Below the pieces are notes generated by a model. That model had not been told where the DNA came from. It saw only the letters and a list, made by a program, of their open reading frames with translations, and made no database searches. Positions 17,605-26,921 of a stretch of 40,627 bases of DNA are shown one piece after another (position 1 is the first letter of the stretch; the number at the start of each line of letters is the position of its first letter). Origin of the DNA: Burkholderiales bacterium (GTDB lineage Bacteria; Pseudomonadota; Gammaproteobacteria; Burkholderiales; Burkholderiaceae_D); contig CANJOT010000007.1 in NCBI GenBank assembly GCA_947475815.1, positions 1-40,627 of the forward strand. Direction: 5' to 3'. The translations under genes and the position numbers were made by a program.

Positions 17605-18257
17605 CGCCGGCGGCGCACGATCACCAATCGGATACCGGCCGCAAGGAGCACGATGCCCAGCAGCACGCCACCCAGATCGGTGGCGAGCTGGCTGAGCGTC
17701 TCCCATTGATCGGCAAACAATCGGCCCAGGCCACCAAACAGCAATACCCAGATAAGTTCGCCTGCGACGACCGCCAACATGAAGCGCATCCAGCCATAAC
17801 GGGTCGAGCCGGCCAGCAGGTTCACCGGCAAGGCCACCGGCGTCACCAGAAAGCGGGTGATGAAAACGCTCCAGCCGCCCCAACGTGCAAACAGAATGTT
17901 CGCCCTTAACCAACCGCTTGAGTCAAGCAATCGTCGCGGCGCCAGTTTGAGACTGAAACGCCCAAGCAAGTAGCTGCAGCCATCGCCTGCGATCGCACCA
18001 CAGCTTGCCGAGATCAGTGCGCCTTGCAGGGACAATTCACCCTGTTGCGTGAACGCGCCGGCAGCCATCAGCAGCATGGTGGCGGGCAAGGGAATGCCCA
18101 ACGCCGCAAAAAACAGCGTTGTACCCAGCAGCAGGTTGCCGTGATTGAGCAGGCCGGTGAGCAGCCATTCGCCGAGGTCAACCACCCTTGGACCCGCGCC
18201 GGGCAGCCTCGCTGAGGATGAGCGCCTCAATCCGCCTTCGCCCCTCGAGTGCGTCAA
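17601..18257 (-). CDS. DedA/VTT-family membrane protein
   Basis: 'FFAALGIPLPATMLLMAAGAFTQQGELSLQGALISASCGAIAGDGCSYLLGR', 'ITRFLVTPVALPVNLLAGSTRYGWMRF'; start uncertain, GTG at 18185 is an alternative that overlaps the upstream stop. Confidence 0.85.
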   Translation of the reverse strand: MTHSRGEGGLRRSSSARLPGAGPRVVDLGEWLLTGLLNHGNLLLGTTLFFAALGIPLPATMLLMAAGAFTQQGELSLQGALISASCGAIAGDGCSYLLGRFSLKLAPRRLLDSSGWLRANILFARWGGWSVFITRFLVTPVALPVNLLAGSTRYGWMRFMLAVVAGELIWVLLFGGLGRLFADQWETLSQLATDLGGVLLGIVLLAAGIRLVIVRRRR

Positions 18258-18549
18258 TGCCCTGAAGGCTCAGCCAGGTGCCCAGGCTGCGCTCATCACC
18301 GCCCGTCGCCGGCAAACCGAGGCTGCCACGGAGTTGGGATTCGGGCACACCATAGACACGAGCGATGTAGGGCAATGTCATCCAGCCACGCAGACTCTCT
18401 ACCTGAATCTGTCCCGCGGCGACACGCTGCGTGAACTGGTACTGCCGCCAGCTGCGAACGCCAAAAACGATCAGCAACAACACTCCCGCGACGATCGCCA
18501 CGATCCCGAGCCAGCGAGGCAGACGTCGCACCTGCACGGAGCTTGCCAA
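18178..18549 (-). CDS. Small single-TM protein of unknown function, likely co-translated with DedA
   Basis: One predicted TM helix (GIVAIVAGVLLLIVFGV) followed by 'WMTLPYIARVYGVPESQLRGSLGLP'; stop overlaps the candidate DedA start. Confidence 0.7.
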   Translation of the reverse strand: MASSVQVRRLPRWLGIVAIVAGVLLLIVFGVRSWRQYQFTQRVAAGQIQVESLRGWMTLPYIARVYGVPESQLRGSLGLPATGGDERSLGTWLSLQGIDALEGRRRIEALILSEAARRGSKGG

Positions 18550-18636
18550 AGTGATTCCCCTTCATTTCGCGACGGCTTCATGCCACTGACGTTCCCAGGA
18601 CTGCGGGCACGTCACCGATCCTACCATCCGGCCGGC

Positions 18637-19437
18637 TTATTTCAGGATATGGCGCAAGGGCTTGAGAAAATCATTCATCGCCACCTGAAACAGGAAATTC
18701 GCGCCCTGAACCAGAATCATGCGTGCGCCGTGGGCGTGCAGTTTGGCGATGCGCTTTTGCAGTTCCTCGAGGGTGTAGGCATAGCTGGTATTGCCGCCAA
18801 TAATGACGTTATGCTCGCGCCCCAACGCGACCGCACGGTCGAATCGCTCCCACAGGGCGGGCAGGTACCAGTCAGGCGCCTGCGATTCATTGAGGATGCG
18901 TGAAGAATCGGTCATGGCGATGCGCACCACCTTGACGCCAGGCATCCGGATGATGTCGTCGAGTCGCTCAAGCGCCTCTTCGCTTTCAATCAGCGGCATG
19001 ACGAAGGTTTCCTTGCTGCGCGCTTCCTGTTTGGTCGACCATTCGTCGTAATCCTTGTAGTAATGAATAATCATCACTTTGCGGTGCCAGTCTTCACCGG
19101 CGGCCAGACACTGTTCGGCCTCCTTGAAATTCGACACGGACGTCGTGACGAACTGCGCGCCCACGCCGAGCGCGCGCGTGACATCCACCGCCATACGCGG
19201 ATCGTAACCATTCCAGGGATTCGACTGGATGCGCACCACCGGCGTGATGCCAGCGGCCTCGCCAGTGCGGATCATCTCTTCGGTACGGCCCCAGTCCAGG
19301 CCACTGAACATCTGGTCGATGATGAAATAATCGAAACCAAGATGGGCGCACAACTCCACCATGTCGGGCGAATTGACGTAGAGGCCGAGCGCGGTACCGC
19401 CGTTCTGCAATTTTTCGAGGAGGGGGCTTTTGGCCAT
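18637..19437 (-). CDS. HpcH/HpaI aldolase/citrate lyase family protein
   Basis: 'NGGTALGLYVNSPDMVELCAHLGFDYFIIDQM', 'MPLIESEEALERLDDIIRMPGVKVVRIAMTD'. Confidence 0.9.
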   Translation of the reverse strand: MAKSPLLEKLQNGGTALGLYVNSPDMVELCAHLGFDYFIIDQMFSGLDWGRTEEMIRTGEAAGITPVVRIQSNPWNGYDPRMAVDVTRALGVGAQFVTTSVSNFKEAEQCLAAGEDWHRKVMIIHYYKDYDEWSTKQEARSKETFVMPLIESEEALERLDDIIRMPGVKVVRIAMTDSSRILNESQAPDWYLPALWERFDRAVALGREHNVIIGGNTSYAYTLEELQKRIAKLHAHGARMILVQGANFLFQVAMNDFLKPLRHILK

Positions 19438-19492
19438 CTGGGAAATCCTTGTTCGAGGAAAGATACAACCGGTCCATAAAAGACCGGAGGGT

Positions 19493-20500
19493 TTACTCCA
19501 GCTTGATCTTTGCGTCCTTCACGACCTTGTCCCACTTGCGCAGTTCGGCGGCGATGAAGGTGGCGAATTCAGCTGGCGTGCTGGTCACAAGTTCCAGGCC
19601 TTCGCCGGAAAAACGCTCGGCCACATCAGGCACCTTGACGGCCTGCTGAATGGCACGATTGAGGCGCGCAATGATCTCGGGGGGCGTGCGTGCCGGCGCC
19701 ATCAGGCCAAACCAGGAGGTATAACCATACCCCGGCAAGCCCTTGGCCAGCGATGGCCAGTCCGGCACGGCCGCGAGCTGCCCTGCCCCGGTCACGCCGA
19801 GCACGCGCAGCTTGCCGGCCTTGACATGCGGCACGGCCGTAATCACGGGTAGAAAGCCGAGTTGCACATGACCACCAAGCAGATCGGTCATGGCCGGTCC
19901 GCTGCCTTTATACGGCACGTGCAGCAATTCGATGCCGGCCAGGCTCTTGAACAACTCGGCGGCCAGATGCGGGCCGGTGCCCGAGCCGCCCGAGCCGTAA
20001 CTCATGGGCGTAGGCCGCGACTTTGCGTAGGCGATCAATTCGGCGACCGAGGTTATCGGCACCGAGGGATGCACCACCAGCGCCAGCTGTGAAGACGCCA
20101 GCATGGAGATGGGCGCGTAATCCTTGACCGGATCAAACGGCAGATTTGGATAGAGCGCCGGATTGATGGCCATGGTGCCGTTATAGGCAACGACCAGCGT
20201 ATAGCCGTCCGGCGCGGCCTTGGCTGCCGCCTCCATGCCGATGTTGCCCCCGGCGCCCGGGCGGTTTTCGATGACCACCGGCTGGCCGAGTGATTCGGTC
20301 AGCTTCTGGCTCAGGATGCGCGCCAGCAGGTCGGCGCTACCCCCCGTGGAGAACGGATGAATCAGGCGGATCGGACGGCTGGGATAGGTTTGCGCAGAGG
20401 CAGGCTGCATGACCAGGCCCAGTAGCACTGCGCTCAGCGCGATACAGCGGCAAACGCCGCTCCGTTGCTGCCGCAAGGCTGTCAGCAGAGGATGTTGCAT
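19493..20500 (-). CDS. TctC/Bug family substrate-binding protein
   Basis: ORF 19493..20548 trimmed to ATG at 20500 (MQHPLL...); 'YPSRPIRLIHPFSTGGSADLLARILSQKL', 'VIENRPGAGGNIGMEAAAKAAPDGYTL'. Confidence 0.93.
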   Translation of the reverse strand: MQHPLLTALRQQRSGVCRCIALSAVLLGLVMQPASAQTYPSRPIRLIHPFSTGGSADLLARILSQKLTESLGQPVVIENRPGAGGNIGMEAAAKAAPDGYTLVVAYNGTMAINPALYPNLPFDPVKDYAPISMLASSQLALVVHPSVPITSVAELIAYAKSRPTPMSYGSGGSGTGPHLAAELFKSLAGIELLHVPYKGSGPAMTDLLGGHVQLGFLPVITAVPHVKAGKLRVLGVTGAGQLAAVPDWPSLAKGLPGYGYTSWFGLMAPARTPPEIIARLNRAIQQAVKVPDVAERFSGEGLELVTSTPAEFATFIAAELRKWDKVVKDAKIKLE

Positions 20501-20715
20501 GGCTCGGTTCTCTTTTCTATTTATTGTCTTGCCGGAAGGGCCAAACATAGCGTGTATTCGAAGACCCCGTCAAGAACGACCCGGCCAGAATGTTCACGAG
20601 GTGACACCGGGATTGCCCGAAAGCCCGGAATGGCCGTACCATTCCTGTCGTTGAGCCAAAATCAAGAATAACGAGCAAAACCGTCGGTGCAATAAAACAA
20701 GAACAGGAGAAACAC

Positions 20716-21675
20716 ATGCTTCAGATCAGTCACTTCGCACTTGCCGCTACACTCAGCCTGAGCCTTACCGCTGCCTTCGCGCAACAGTTCCCCACACATC
20801 CGATTCGTGTCATCGTGCCCTACCCGGCGGGACAAGGCGCAGACTTGGTGGCACGCCGTCTGGTCGCCAAGGTCGGGCCGATCCTGGGTCAGCCGATGGT
20901 CATTGAAAATCGCGGCGGCGCCGGCGGCAACATTGGCACCGACGTGGCCGCCAAGGCCAAACCCGATGGCTACACCCTGGTGCTCGGCACCAGTGCCACC
21001 CACGCCGCCAATGAATTTTTGTATGAAAAGATGAGCTTCGATGCGGCCAACGATTTCACGCCCATTGTCGCTGCCGTGTCGTACGGCATGATTCTCGCCG
21101 TGCCGACCACCTCGCCCTACAAGACGCTGGCCGATCTGGTTGCCGCGGCCAGAAGCAAACCAAAGAGCCTCGAAGTCGCCTTGCCGAGCACGACCGCACG
21201 CCTGGTGCTGGAACTGTTTCATACCGCCTCGAATGCCCAGATCCTTGCCGTTCCGTATGTCGGCAGCCCGCCAGCACTGGTCGACAGCATCTCAGGACGC
21301 GTTGCCATGATCATCGATACCTCATCAGCCCTGATGGGTTCGATCAAGGGCGGCACCCTGCGGCCGCTGGCCATGGCCACCGAAAAGCGCATGGATTCCT
21401 ACCCGAACGTGCCGACCTTCAAGGAGCAGGGTTTCGAGGTCATTCAGCCGCCCGCCAACGGTTTGTTCGCGCCCAAGGGCACGCCCGCCCAGGTGGTGCA
21501 GATCATCAACGCCGCGGTCAACAAGGCCTTTGCTGACCGCGAACTGTTCGATGCCTTCGTGGCCGACGGCGCACAGCCCATCGGCGGCACGCCGGAAGAA
21601 CTCGACCGCATGATGCGCACCGAGCGCCAGAAGTGGGAACGCATTGTCAAAGCCACCGGCATGAAAGCGCAATAA
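20716..21675 (+). CDS. TctC/Bug family substrate-binding protein
   Basis: 'FPTHPIRVIVPYPAGQGADLVARRLVAKV', 'VIENRGGAGGNIGTDVAAKAKPDGYTL'; AGGAG RBS upstream of ATG. Confidence 0.94.
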   Translation: MLQISHFALAATLSLSLTAAFAQQFPTHPIRVIVPYPAGQGADLVARRLVAKVGPILGQPMVIENRGGAGGNIGTDVAAKAKPDGYTLVLGTSATHAANEFLYEKMSFDAANDFTPIVAAVSYGMILAVPTTSPYKTLADLVAAARSKPKSLEVALPSTTARLVLELFHTASNAQILAVPYVGSPPALVDSISGRVAMIIDTSSALMGSIKGGTLRPLAMATEKRMDSYPNVPTFKEQGFEVIQPPANGLFAPKGTPAQVVQIINAAVNKAFADRELFDAFVADGAQPIGGTPEELDRMMRTERQKWERIVKATGMKAQ

Positions 21676-21697
21676 CAGCCGGCAATACCGCAGCAAT

Positions 21698-21729
21698 AAA
21701 AAAGGGGATCGTCGCCGATCCCCTTTTTT
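21698..21729. terminator. Bidirectional rho-independent terminator between convergent Bug genes
   Basis: AAAAAAGGGGATCG TCGC CGATCCCCTTTTTT, perfect 8-bp GC stem with A-tract and T-tract. Confidence 0.93.
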
Positions 21730-21744
21730 TTCGTCATGTGAAAC

Positions 21745-22701
21745 TCAGTCAAGCTTGATATTGCGGCTGCGGATGATGCCGCCCCACTTCACCAGTTCGC
21801 CCTTGAGGAAGGGGGCAAAATCCTCGCGACCCAGCATGGCCGGCTCAAGGCCAATGCGGATGATTTCATCGCGCAGTTCTGGCGTGGCAAGCACGTCCTT
21901 AAGGTCTTTCTGAATCTGCTCCTGCAGTGCCGCGGGTACCTTGGCCGGTACGAAAAATCCAAACCAGCTGGCCGACACAAAACCCGGCATGCCCATCTCC
22001 GCAGTCGTCGGCAGATTGGGGGCGGCAATCAGGCGCGTCGGGTTGGCGACGGCGATGGTTCGCATCTTGCCTTCCTTGGTATGTTGCAGTTGCGCCGAGG
22101 TGCCCCAGTAGCCATGAATGCGGCCACTCATCATGTCGATCATGGCCGGCGGACTGCCCTGATACGGCACGTGCGTGATCTGCATGCCGTTGTCGGCAGC
22201 AAACAGTTCGGCCGTCAGGTGCGGGCTCGAGCCAATACCGGCCGAACCAAACATCATCTCGCCCGGGCGCGCCTTGGCATAGGCCACCGCTTCCTGCAGG
22301 GTCTTGATCGGCAGGCCACCGCTGACATACAACATCAGCGGCGAATTGGCGACGCGGAGGAGCGGCGTCAGCGAGGCCGGATCATAGGGCAGCGGCGTCG
22401 AGCCGAACTGGCTGGTGATGTAACCAAAGCTGGTCAGCAGCACGGTGTAGCCATCCGGTGCCGCACGCGCGGTCAGATCGGCGCCGAGCACGGCGGCCGC
22501 ACCGGGACGGTTTTCGACAATGACGGGCTGCTTCCATTTGGCTGACAGGCGCAGGGCAATGGCACGCGCGACCAGGTCACCCTCGCCACCCACGCCATAC
22601 GGGTAGATGATGCGCACCGGTTTGTTGGGGAAAGCCTGGGCAAAGGCGGTCTGTGCCAGCAGGGAACAGAGAAGAAGTAAGAGTACTCGCAGGTATTTCA
22701 T
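21745..22701 (-). CDS. TctC/Bug family substrate-binding protein
   Basis: ORF 21745..22827 trimmed to ATG at 22701 (MKYLRVLLLLLCSLLAQTAFAQ); 'FPNKPVRIIYPYGVGGEGDLVARAIALRL'. Confidence 0.93.
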   Translation of the reverse strand: MKYLRVLLLLLCSLLAQTAFAQAFPNKPVRIIYPYGVGGEGDLVARAIALRLSAKWKQPVIVENRPGAAAVLGADLTARAAPDGYTVLLTSFGYITSQFGSTPLPYDPASLTPLLRVANSPLMLYVSGGLPIKTLQEAVAYAKARPGEMMFGSAGIGSSPHLTAELFAADNGMQITHVPYQGSPPAMIDMMSGRIHGYWGTSAQLQHTKEGKMRTIAVANPTRLIAAPNLPTTAEMGMPGFVSASWFGFFVPAKVPAALQEQIQKDLKDVLATPELRDEIIRIGLEPAMLGREDFAPFLKGELVKWGGIIRSRNIKLD

Positions 22702-22843
22702 GTGTTGTGGCCCCGTTGTTGTTCTTGAAAGCGCGCCATCGCCTTGGTCCGCACCAGACTGCGCACCGAGATCATAAACCTTTCGAACGCGCACGGCGAT
22801 GACCAGAGCATCGCCATGCACCGGCAAGCTTGCCCGCCTGCGC

Positions 22844-23833
22844 TTATTCCACCTTGATGCCGATGTCCTTGACCAGCTTGCTGTAACGTCCGATTTCGGT
22901 TCGCATCATCGTTTCGAACTGCTCGGAGCCGAGGCCGGCCGGCTCGACACTTTGTGCCAGCATCAGGTCGCGCACTTCCTTGATCTGCACCACTTTCGCA
23001 ATGGCTGCATGCAACTGGGTCACAATTTCCTTGGGCGTCCCACGCGGCGCGAGAATGCCAAACCAGTTGTTGAACTCGAAGCCGGGCACGGTCTCGCCGA
23101 TGGTCGGCGTATCAGGCGCCATCATCGAACGGTTCGTGCCGGTTACCGCGATCAGGCGCAGCTTGCCGGCATTGACCAGCGGCATGGCGGCGACCAGACT
23201 GGTAATGGTGGCTTGCACCTGACCGCCGATGACATCATTGACCGCAGGCACCGTACCTTTATACGGCACGTGTACCATCTTGATGCCCGCCATGCCATTG
23301 AGCATCTCGGTGGCCAGATGAAGCGAGCCGCCGTTGCCGGCCGAGGCATAGTTGAGCTCGCCGGGCTTGCGTTTGGCCAGATCGATCAGATCCTTCATCG
23401 TGCGCACCGGCACATTCGGATTGGTCACCAGGATGTAAGTTGAAAACGCCACCAGAGTCACGGGCGTGAAGTCGCGCAGGGAATCGTAGGGCAGCTTGCC
23501 GTTGGTCGCGGCATTGGTGGTGAATGAGGTGGTAACCAAACCGAGGGTATGACCATCGGAAGCGGCCTTGGCAATGTAGTCAGCGCCGATGACGCCCCCT
23601 GCCCCCGCGCGGTTCTCGACGATGACCCCACGCTTCCAGGTCTCGCCCAGGCGCTGTGCGAGCAGGCGCGCCACAAAATCAACTGTACCGCCCGGCTCGG
23701 TAGGCACAACAATGCGCACGACCTTTGAAGGAAATTCCTGAGCCTGCACCAGCGCGCCAGACAGCATCAGCACACCGGCAAACCCGAACCTGCATATCAT
23801 GAGTCGCAGACCCATCTTGTTGTTGCTGTTCAT
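22844..23833 (-). CDS. TctC/Bug family substrate-binding protein
   Basis: 'FPSKVVRIVVPTEPGGTVDFVARLLAQRLGETW', 'VIVENRAGAGGVIGADYIAKAASDGHTL'. Confidence 0.93.
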   Translation of the reverse strand: MNSNNKMGLRLMICRFGFAGVLMLSGALVQAQEFPSKVVRIVVPTEPGGTVDFVARLLAQRLGETWKRGVIVENRAGAGGVIGADYIAKAASDGHTLGLVTTSFTTNAATNGKLPYDSLRDFTPVTLVAFSTYILVTNPNVPVRTMKDLIDLAKRKPGELNYASAGNGGSLHLATEMLNGMAGIKMVHVPYKGTVPAVNDVIGGQVQATITSLVAAMPLVNAGKLRLIAVTGTNRSMMAPDTPTIGETVPGFEFNNWFGILAPRGTPKEIVTQLHAAIAKVVQIKEVRDLMLAQSVEPAGLGSEQFETMMRTEIGRYSKLVKDIGIKVE

Positions 23834-23834
23834 G

Positions 23835-24470
23835 TCACTCTCCCAGAGTAGCGATCAAGTCGGTGGACTGAACGACGTCCGCCTGGCGTGGAAAAATCTT
23901 CTGACACAAAAAATCATGCACGGCCGCGTCCTGATCGGCACAACAGTCTTCCACCACCAGAACGCGCAAGTCCATGTCTGCCGCATAACGGCTGGTCGAC
24001 AGCACCACTCCGCTGGTGGCGTAGCCGAGCAGGACAAGTGTGCGAATCCGGTGGGCACTAAGCACGATCGGCAGGTCGGTGCCGAACAGCGCATTGACGC
24101 GCCGCTTGCCGACCACCACCTCATCGCCGGCCGGCCGCAGCGCCGGGTGTATCAAGGTCAGAGGATCAGCGACCGCGGGGTTGCCAGACAGCTTGCGCGG
24201 CACCAGAATCTTGTTGTAATCGCCAATCTCGGGATAGCCCGGACGAAACACCGTCGCCGAATAGCAGACCAGCAATCCTGCCTTGCGTGCCGCCTCGCGC
24301 AGACGCACCGTGCGCGCCAGACATTGCCGGTCGACCGCGTGAGGAAGGCTGCTCATGATGTCGGCATAGCAGTCGCCGATCAGCAGCGCGGTGGAGCCCT
24401 TGTCAAGTTCTATTGCTGCCATCCTGCTCCTCCCTGTTATCGGTGATCCAGCGCGACGCCCGCGCAGCAT
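23835..24470 (-). CDS. Isochorismatase-like cysteine hydrolase
   Basis: 'TALLIGDCYADIMSSLP', 'LSAHRIRTLVLLGYATSGVVLSTSRYAADMDLRVLVVEDCCAD'; note Ser where many family members have the nucleophilic Cys (ATSGVV). Confidence 0.85.
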   Translation of the reverse strand: MLRGRRAGSPITGRSRMAAIELDKGSTALLIGDCYADIMSSLPHAVDRQCLARTVRLREAARKAGLLVCYSATVFRPGYPEIGDYNKILVPRKLSGNPAVADPLTLIHPALRPAGDEVVVGKRRVNALFGTDLPIVLSAHRIRTLVLLGYATSGVVLSTSRYAADMDLRVLVVEDCCADQDAAVHDFLCQKIFPRQADVVQSTDLIATLGE

Positions 24471-24471
24471 C

Positions 24472-25704
24472 TCACGCCCGCGGGGGCGCCCATCCGGTAC
24501 CGACCTGCGTCAGTACCGCAACCACGCCCGCCGCCTGCAATACTGCACATTCAGGTTCCTGATACCCAATGGAAGCGAGCACCGCCATGGTGTGCTCGCC
24601 AAGCAGTGGCGGTGGCAACTCACCCTCCAGAGGCGCGCGCTGATGCGGCAAAGGCAGGTTGGGCAAGTCAAATTGATGTTGGGCGTAACCAAGACGGGCA
24701 AGCTTGCCCGGAACCTGCGCCTGGGCTTCATTGAGCACCTGATCGGAGGGTTTGATTTCCGTGAAGCCGACGCCCGCGTCACGCAACCGGCTGGACAACT
24801 CAGCCAGCGGCAGTGCGGCAACCGCCGTCTTGACGATCAGTTCCACCTCGGGCCGGCGTTTTTTTCTGGAGCGCGAGGTCGTCAGCGTTTCGTCGTGTGT
24901 CTCTGCAGGAACCAGCGCATCGCAGAACTTCTTCCAGTGACCATCACTGAGCATGAGCAGATAGACCCAGCGGCCATCCGCCGTTTCATAGGCGCCATAA
25001 CCGGGTGCGCTGAACTCGCCTGGATCCGCCCCTGCACGGGCCACCACGCCAAGCTGAGCCTTCAGCTGATCACCGGCATAATCGCGCGCCGCAACATGCA
25101 AGCCGGTTTCATACAAGCCAAGCTCAACACAGCGCGCATCGACATCATCAACTGGCGCCTGCAAGGCAGCGAGGATGCCGATAACCGCATACGAACCGGC
25201 GAACTGGTCATGGTACGAAGGCCCGAGACGTGTCGGTCGGCCATTGATGCGATGGCCAAACATGACCCCGGTCGAAGCCTCAATCACCGGATTGGAAGCG
25301 AGTTCGTTTTCCAGCGGGCCGCTGCCATATCCCTGAATGTGGCAATACACCACGCCTGGATTGACGCGCAGGCAGTCCGCCCGGGTGACGCCCAGCGCGC
25401 GCGTTGAGGCTGGCGAAAGATTGTGCAACACGACGTCGGCACTGGCGATCAGGCGCATCAGAACAGCCTGACCTTCACTGGTCTTGAGATCAATGCAGAC
25501 ACTCTGCTTGCCGCGGTTGTAGGCGAGAAAGGAGCCGCCCGCACCGCCACGCGTGGTGGTGCGCGTTGGATCGCCGGCCGGTGGCTCAACCTTGATCACC
25601 TCGGCACCCAACTGTGCCAGCAGATGGCCGGCAAAGGGCGCCGCCAGCATGGTGCCCAGTTCGATCACACGACGGCCTGCAAGGACAGGATGTTGCGCGG
25701 CCAT
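24472..25704 (-). CDS. CaiB/BaiF class III CoA-transferase (paralogue 1)
   Basis: 'LAGRRVIELGTMLAAPFAGHLLAQLGAEVIKVEPPAGDP', 'NRGKQSVCIDLKTSEGQAVL', putative catalytic Asp in 'SYHDQFAGSYAVIGILAAL'. Confidence 0.93.
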   Translation of the reverse strand: MAAQHPVLAGRRVIELGTMLAAPFAGHLLAQLGAEVIKVEPPAGDPTRTTTRGGAGGSFLAYNRGKQSVCIDLKTSEGQAVLMRLIASADVVLHNLSPASTRALGVTRADCLRVNPGVVYCHIQGYGSGPLENELASNPVIEASTGVMFGHRINGRPTRLGPSYHDQFAGSYAVIGILAALQAPVDDVDARCVELGLYETGLHVAARDYAGDQLKAQLGVVARAGADPGEFSAPGYGAYETADGRWVYLLMLSDGHWKKFCDALVPAETHDETLTTSRSRKKRRPEVELIVKTAVAALPLAELSSRLRDAGVGFTEIKPSDQVLNEAQAQVPGKLARLGYAQHQFDLPNLPLPHQRAPLEGELPPPLLGEHTMAVLASIGYQEPECAVLQAAGVVAVLTQVGTGWAPPRA

Positions 25705-26921
25705 CAGTAGATGACCTTGTCAGCCACCAGCGCTTCGATCTCGTCGCGCGGCAGTCCGAGCAACTCGCCAAACACATAGTCGTTATGTTCGCCCATATGG
25801 GGCGACCAGCCGGTAGTGCCGGTCTGCGAACGCGAAAACCTCCAAGGTGCGCCAACCACTTTGCGCGTCTCGCCATCCGGTCCGGTCAGGGTCTGGATGG
25901 TGCCGCGTGCGGCAAGGTGCGCATCGTTGCACAGGTCGGCACCATGGTAGGACGGAAAAGCCGGCACACCATGCTGTTGCAGCAGACGCGTCACCGCGTC
26001 ACGGTCGTGTGTCACCGTCCATGCGGCGATCTCGCGGTCGAGGGCTGCCCGATGCGACCAGCGTCCAGCGCCATCGGCGTAACGTGCGTCTGCCAGCCAG
26101 TCGGGCCGCGCCAGCGCGCGCGCCAGCCCGGCCCACTCCTGATCGGAGCCAACCGCAATCGATATCCAGGCATCGTCACCAGCACAGGGGTAAACGTTGT
26201 GAGGTGCCATGCCCCAGGCGTCGTTGCCCTTGCGTTGCGGCACCTCGCCGGTCGCGGCAAACTGCAACAGCGCATCGCCAATGAACGAAGCCGCCACCTC
26301 ATTGGCAGACATGTCGACGTGCGCGCCCTGGCCTGTGCGTTTACGCCGGTAGCATGCCGCCAGCACCGGCGAGAGCGTAGTGATGCCGGTGAGATGGTCC
26401 ATCATGTGACGCATTTCGACCGGCGGACCATCCTGATATCCAGTCAATGTACCCAGTCCACCCGTGGCGCCAAATACCGGAGCGTAGCCCGCGTAACTAC
26501 GCTCGGGCCCGGTCTGACCCGAAGCCGACACCGAAACCATGATCAGATCCTGTTTCACCGCCCTGAGTGCCTCATAGCCCAAGCCAAGACGCTCCATCAC
26601 GCCGGGACGGAAAGATTCGCACATGATGTCGCTGACCGCCACCAATTGGCGCGCCAGTGCCACGCCTCGGGGATGTTTGAGGTTCAGTTGCACCGACAGT
26701 TTATTGGCGGCCACCTGTGCAAACGTCGCTACCCCAACACGGCCATAGACCGGATGCGGTTTGCGAAACGAGTCCAGCCGCAGGCCGGTTTCCACCTTGA
26801 TGCATTCGGCACCGAGCAGCGCCAGCAGGTGGGCACAATACGGACCGGCGGCACGGGCGGTAAAATCGGCCACGCGCAGTCCAGCCAGAGGCTTTCGGGA
26901 TGTCTGCTGTTTGTCCATCAT
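25704..26921 (-). CDS. CaiB/BaiF class III CoA-transferase (paralogue 2)
   Basis: 'LAGLRVADFTARAAGPYCAHLLALLGAECIKVET', 'ANKLSVQLNLKHPRGVALARQLVAVSDIMCESFRPGVMERLGLGYEAL', putative catalytic Asp in 'HMMDHLTGITTLSPVLAA'. Confidence 0.93.
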   Translation of the reverse strand: MMDKQQTSRKPLAGLRVADFTARAAGPYCAHLLALLGAECIKVETGLRLDSFRKPHPVYGRVGVATFAQVAANKLSVQLNLKHPRGVALARQLVAVSDIMCESFRPGVMERLGLGYEALRAVKQDLIMVSVSASGQTGPERSYAGYAPVFGATGGLGTLTGYQDGPPVEMRHMMDHLTGITTLSPVLAACYRRKRTGQGAHVDMSANEVAASFIGDALLQFAATGEVPQRKGNDAWGMAPHNVYPCAGDDAWISIAVGSDQEWAGLARALARPDWLADARYADGAGRWSHRAALDREIAAWTVTHDRDAVTRLLQQHGVPAFPSYHGADLCNDAHLAARGTIQTLTGPDGETRKVVGAPWRFSRSQTGTTGWSPHMGEHNDYVFGELLGLPRDEIEALVADKVIY

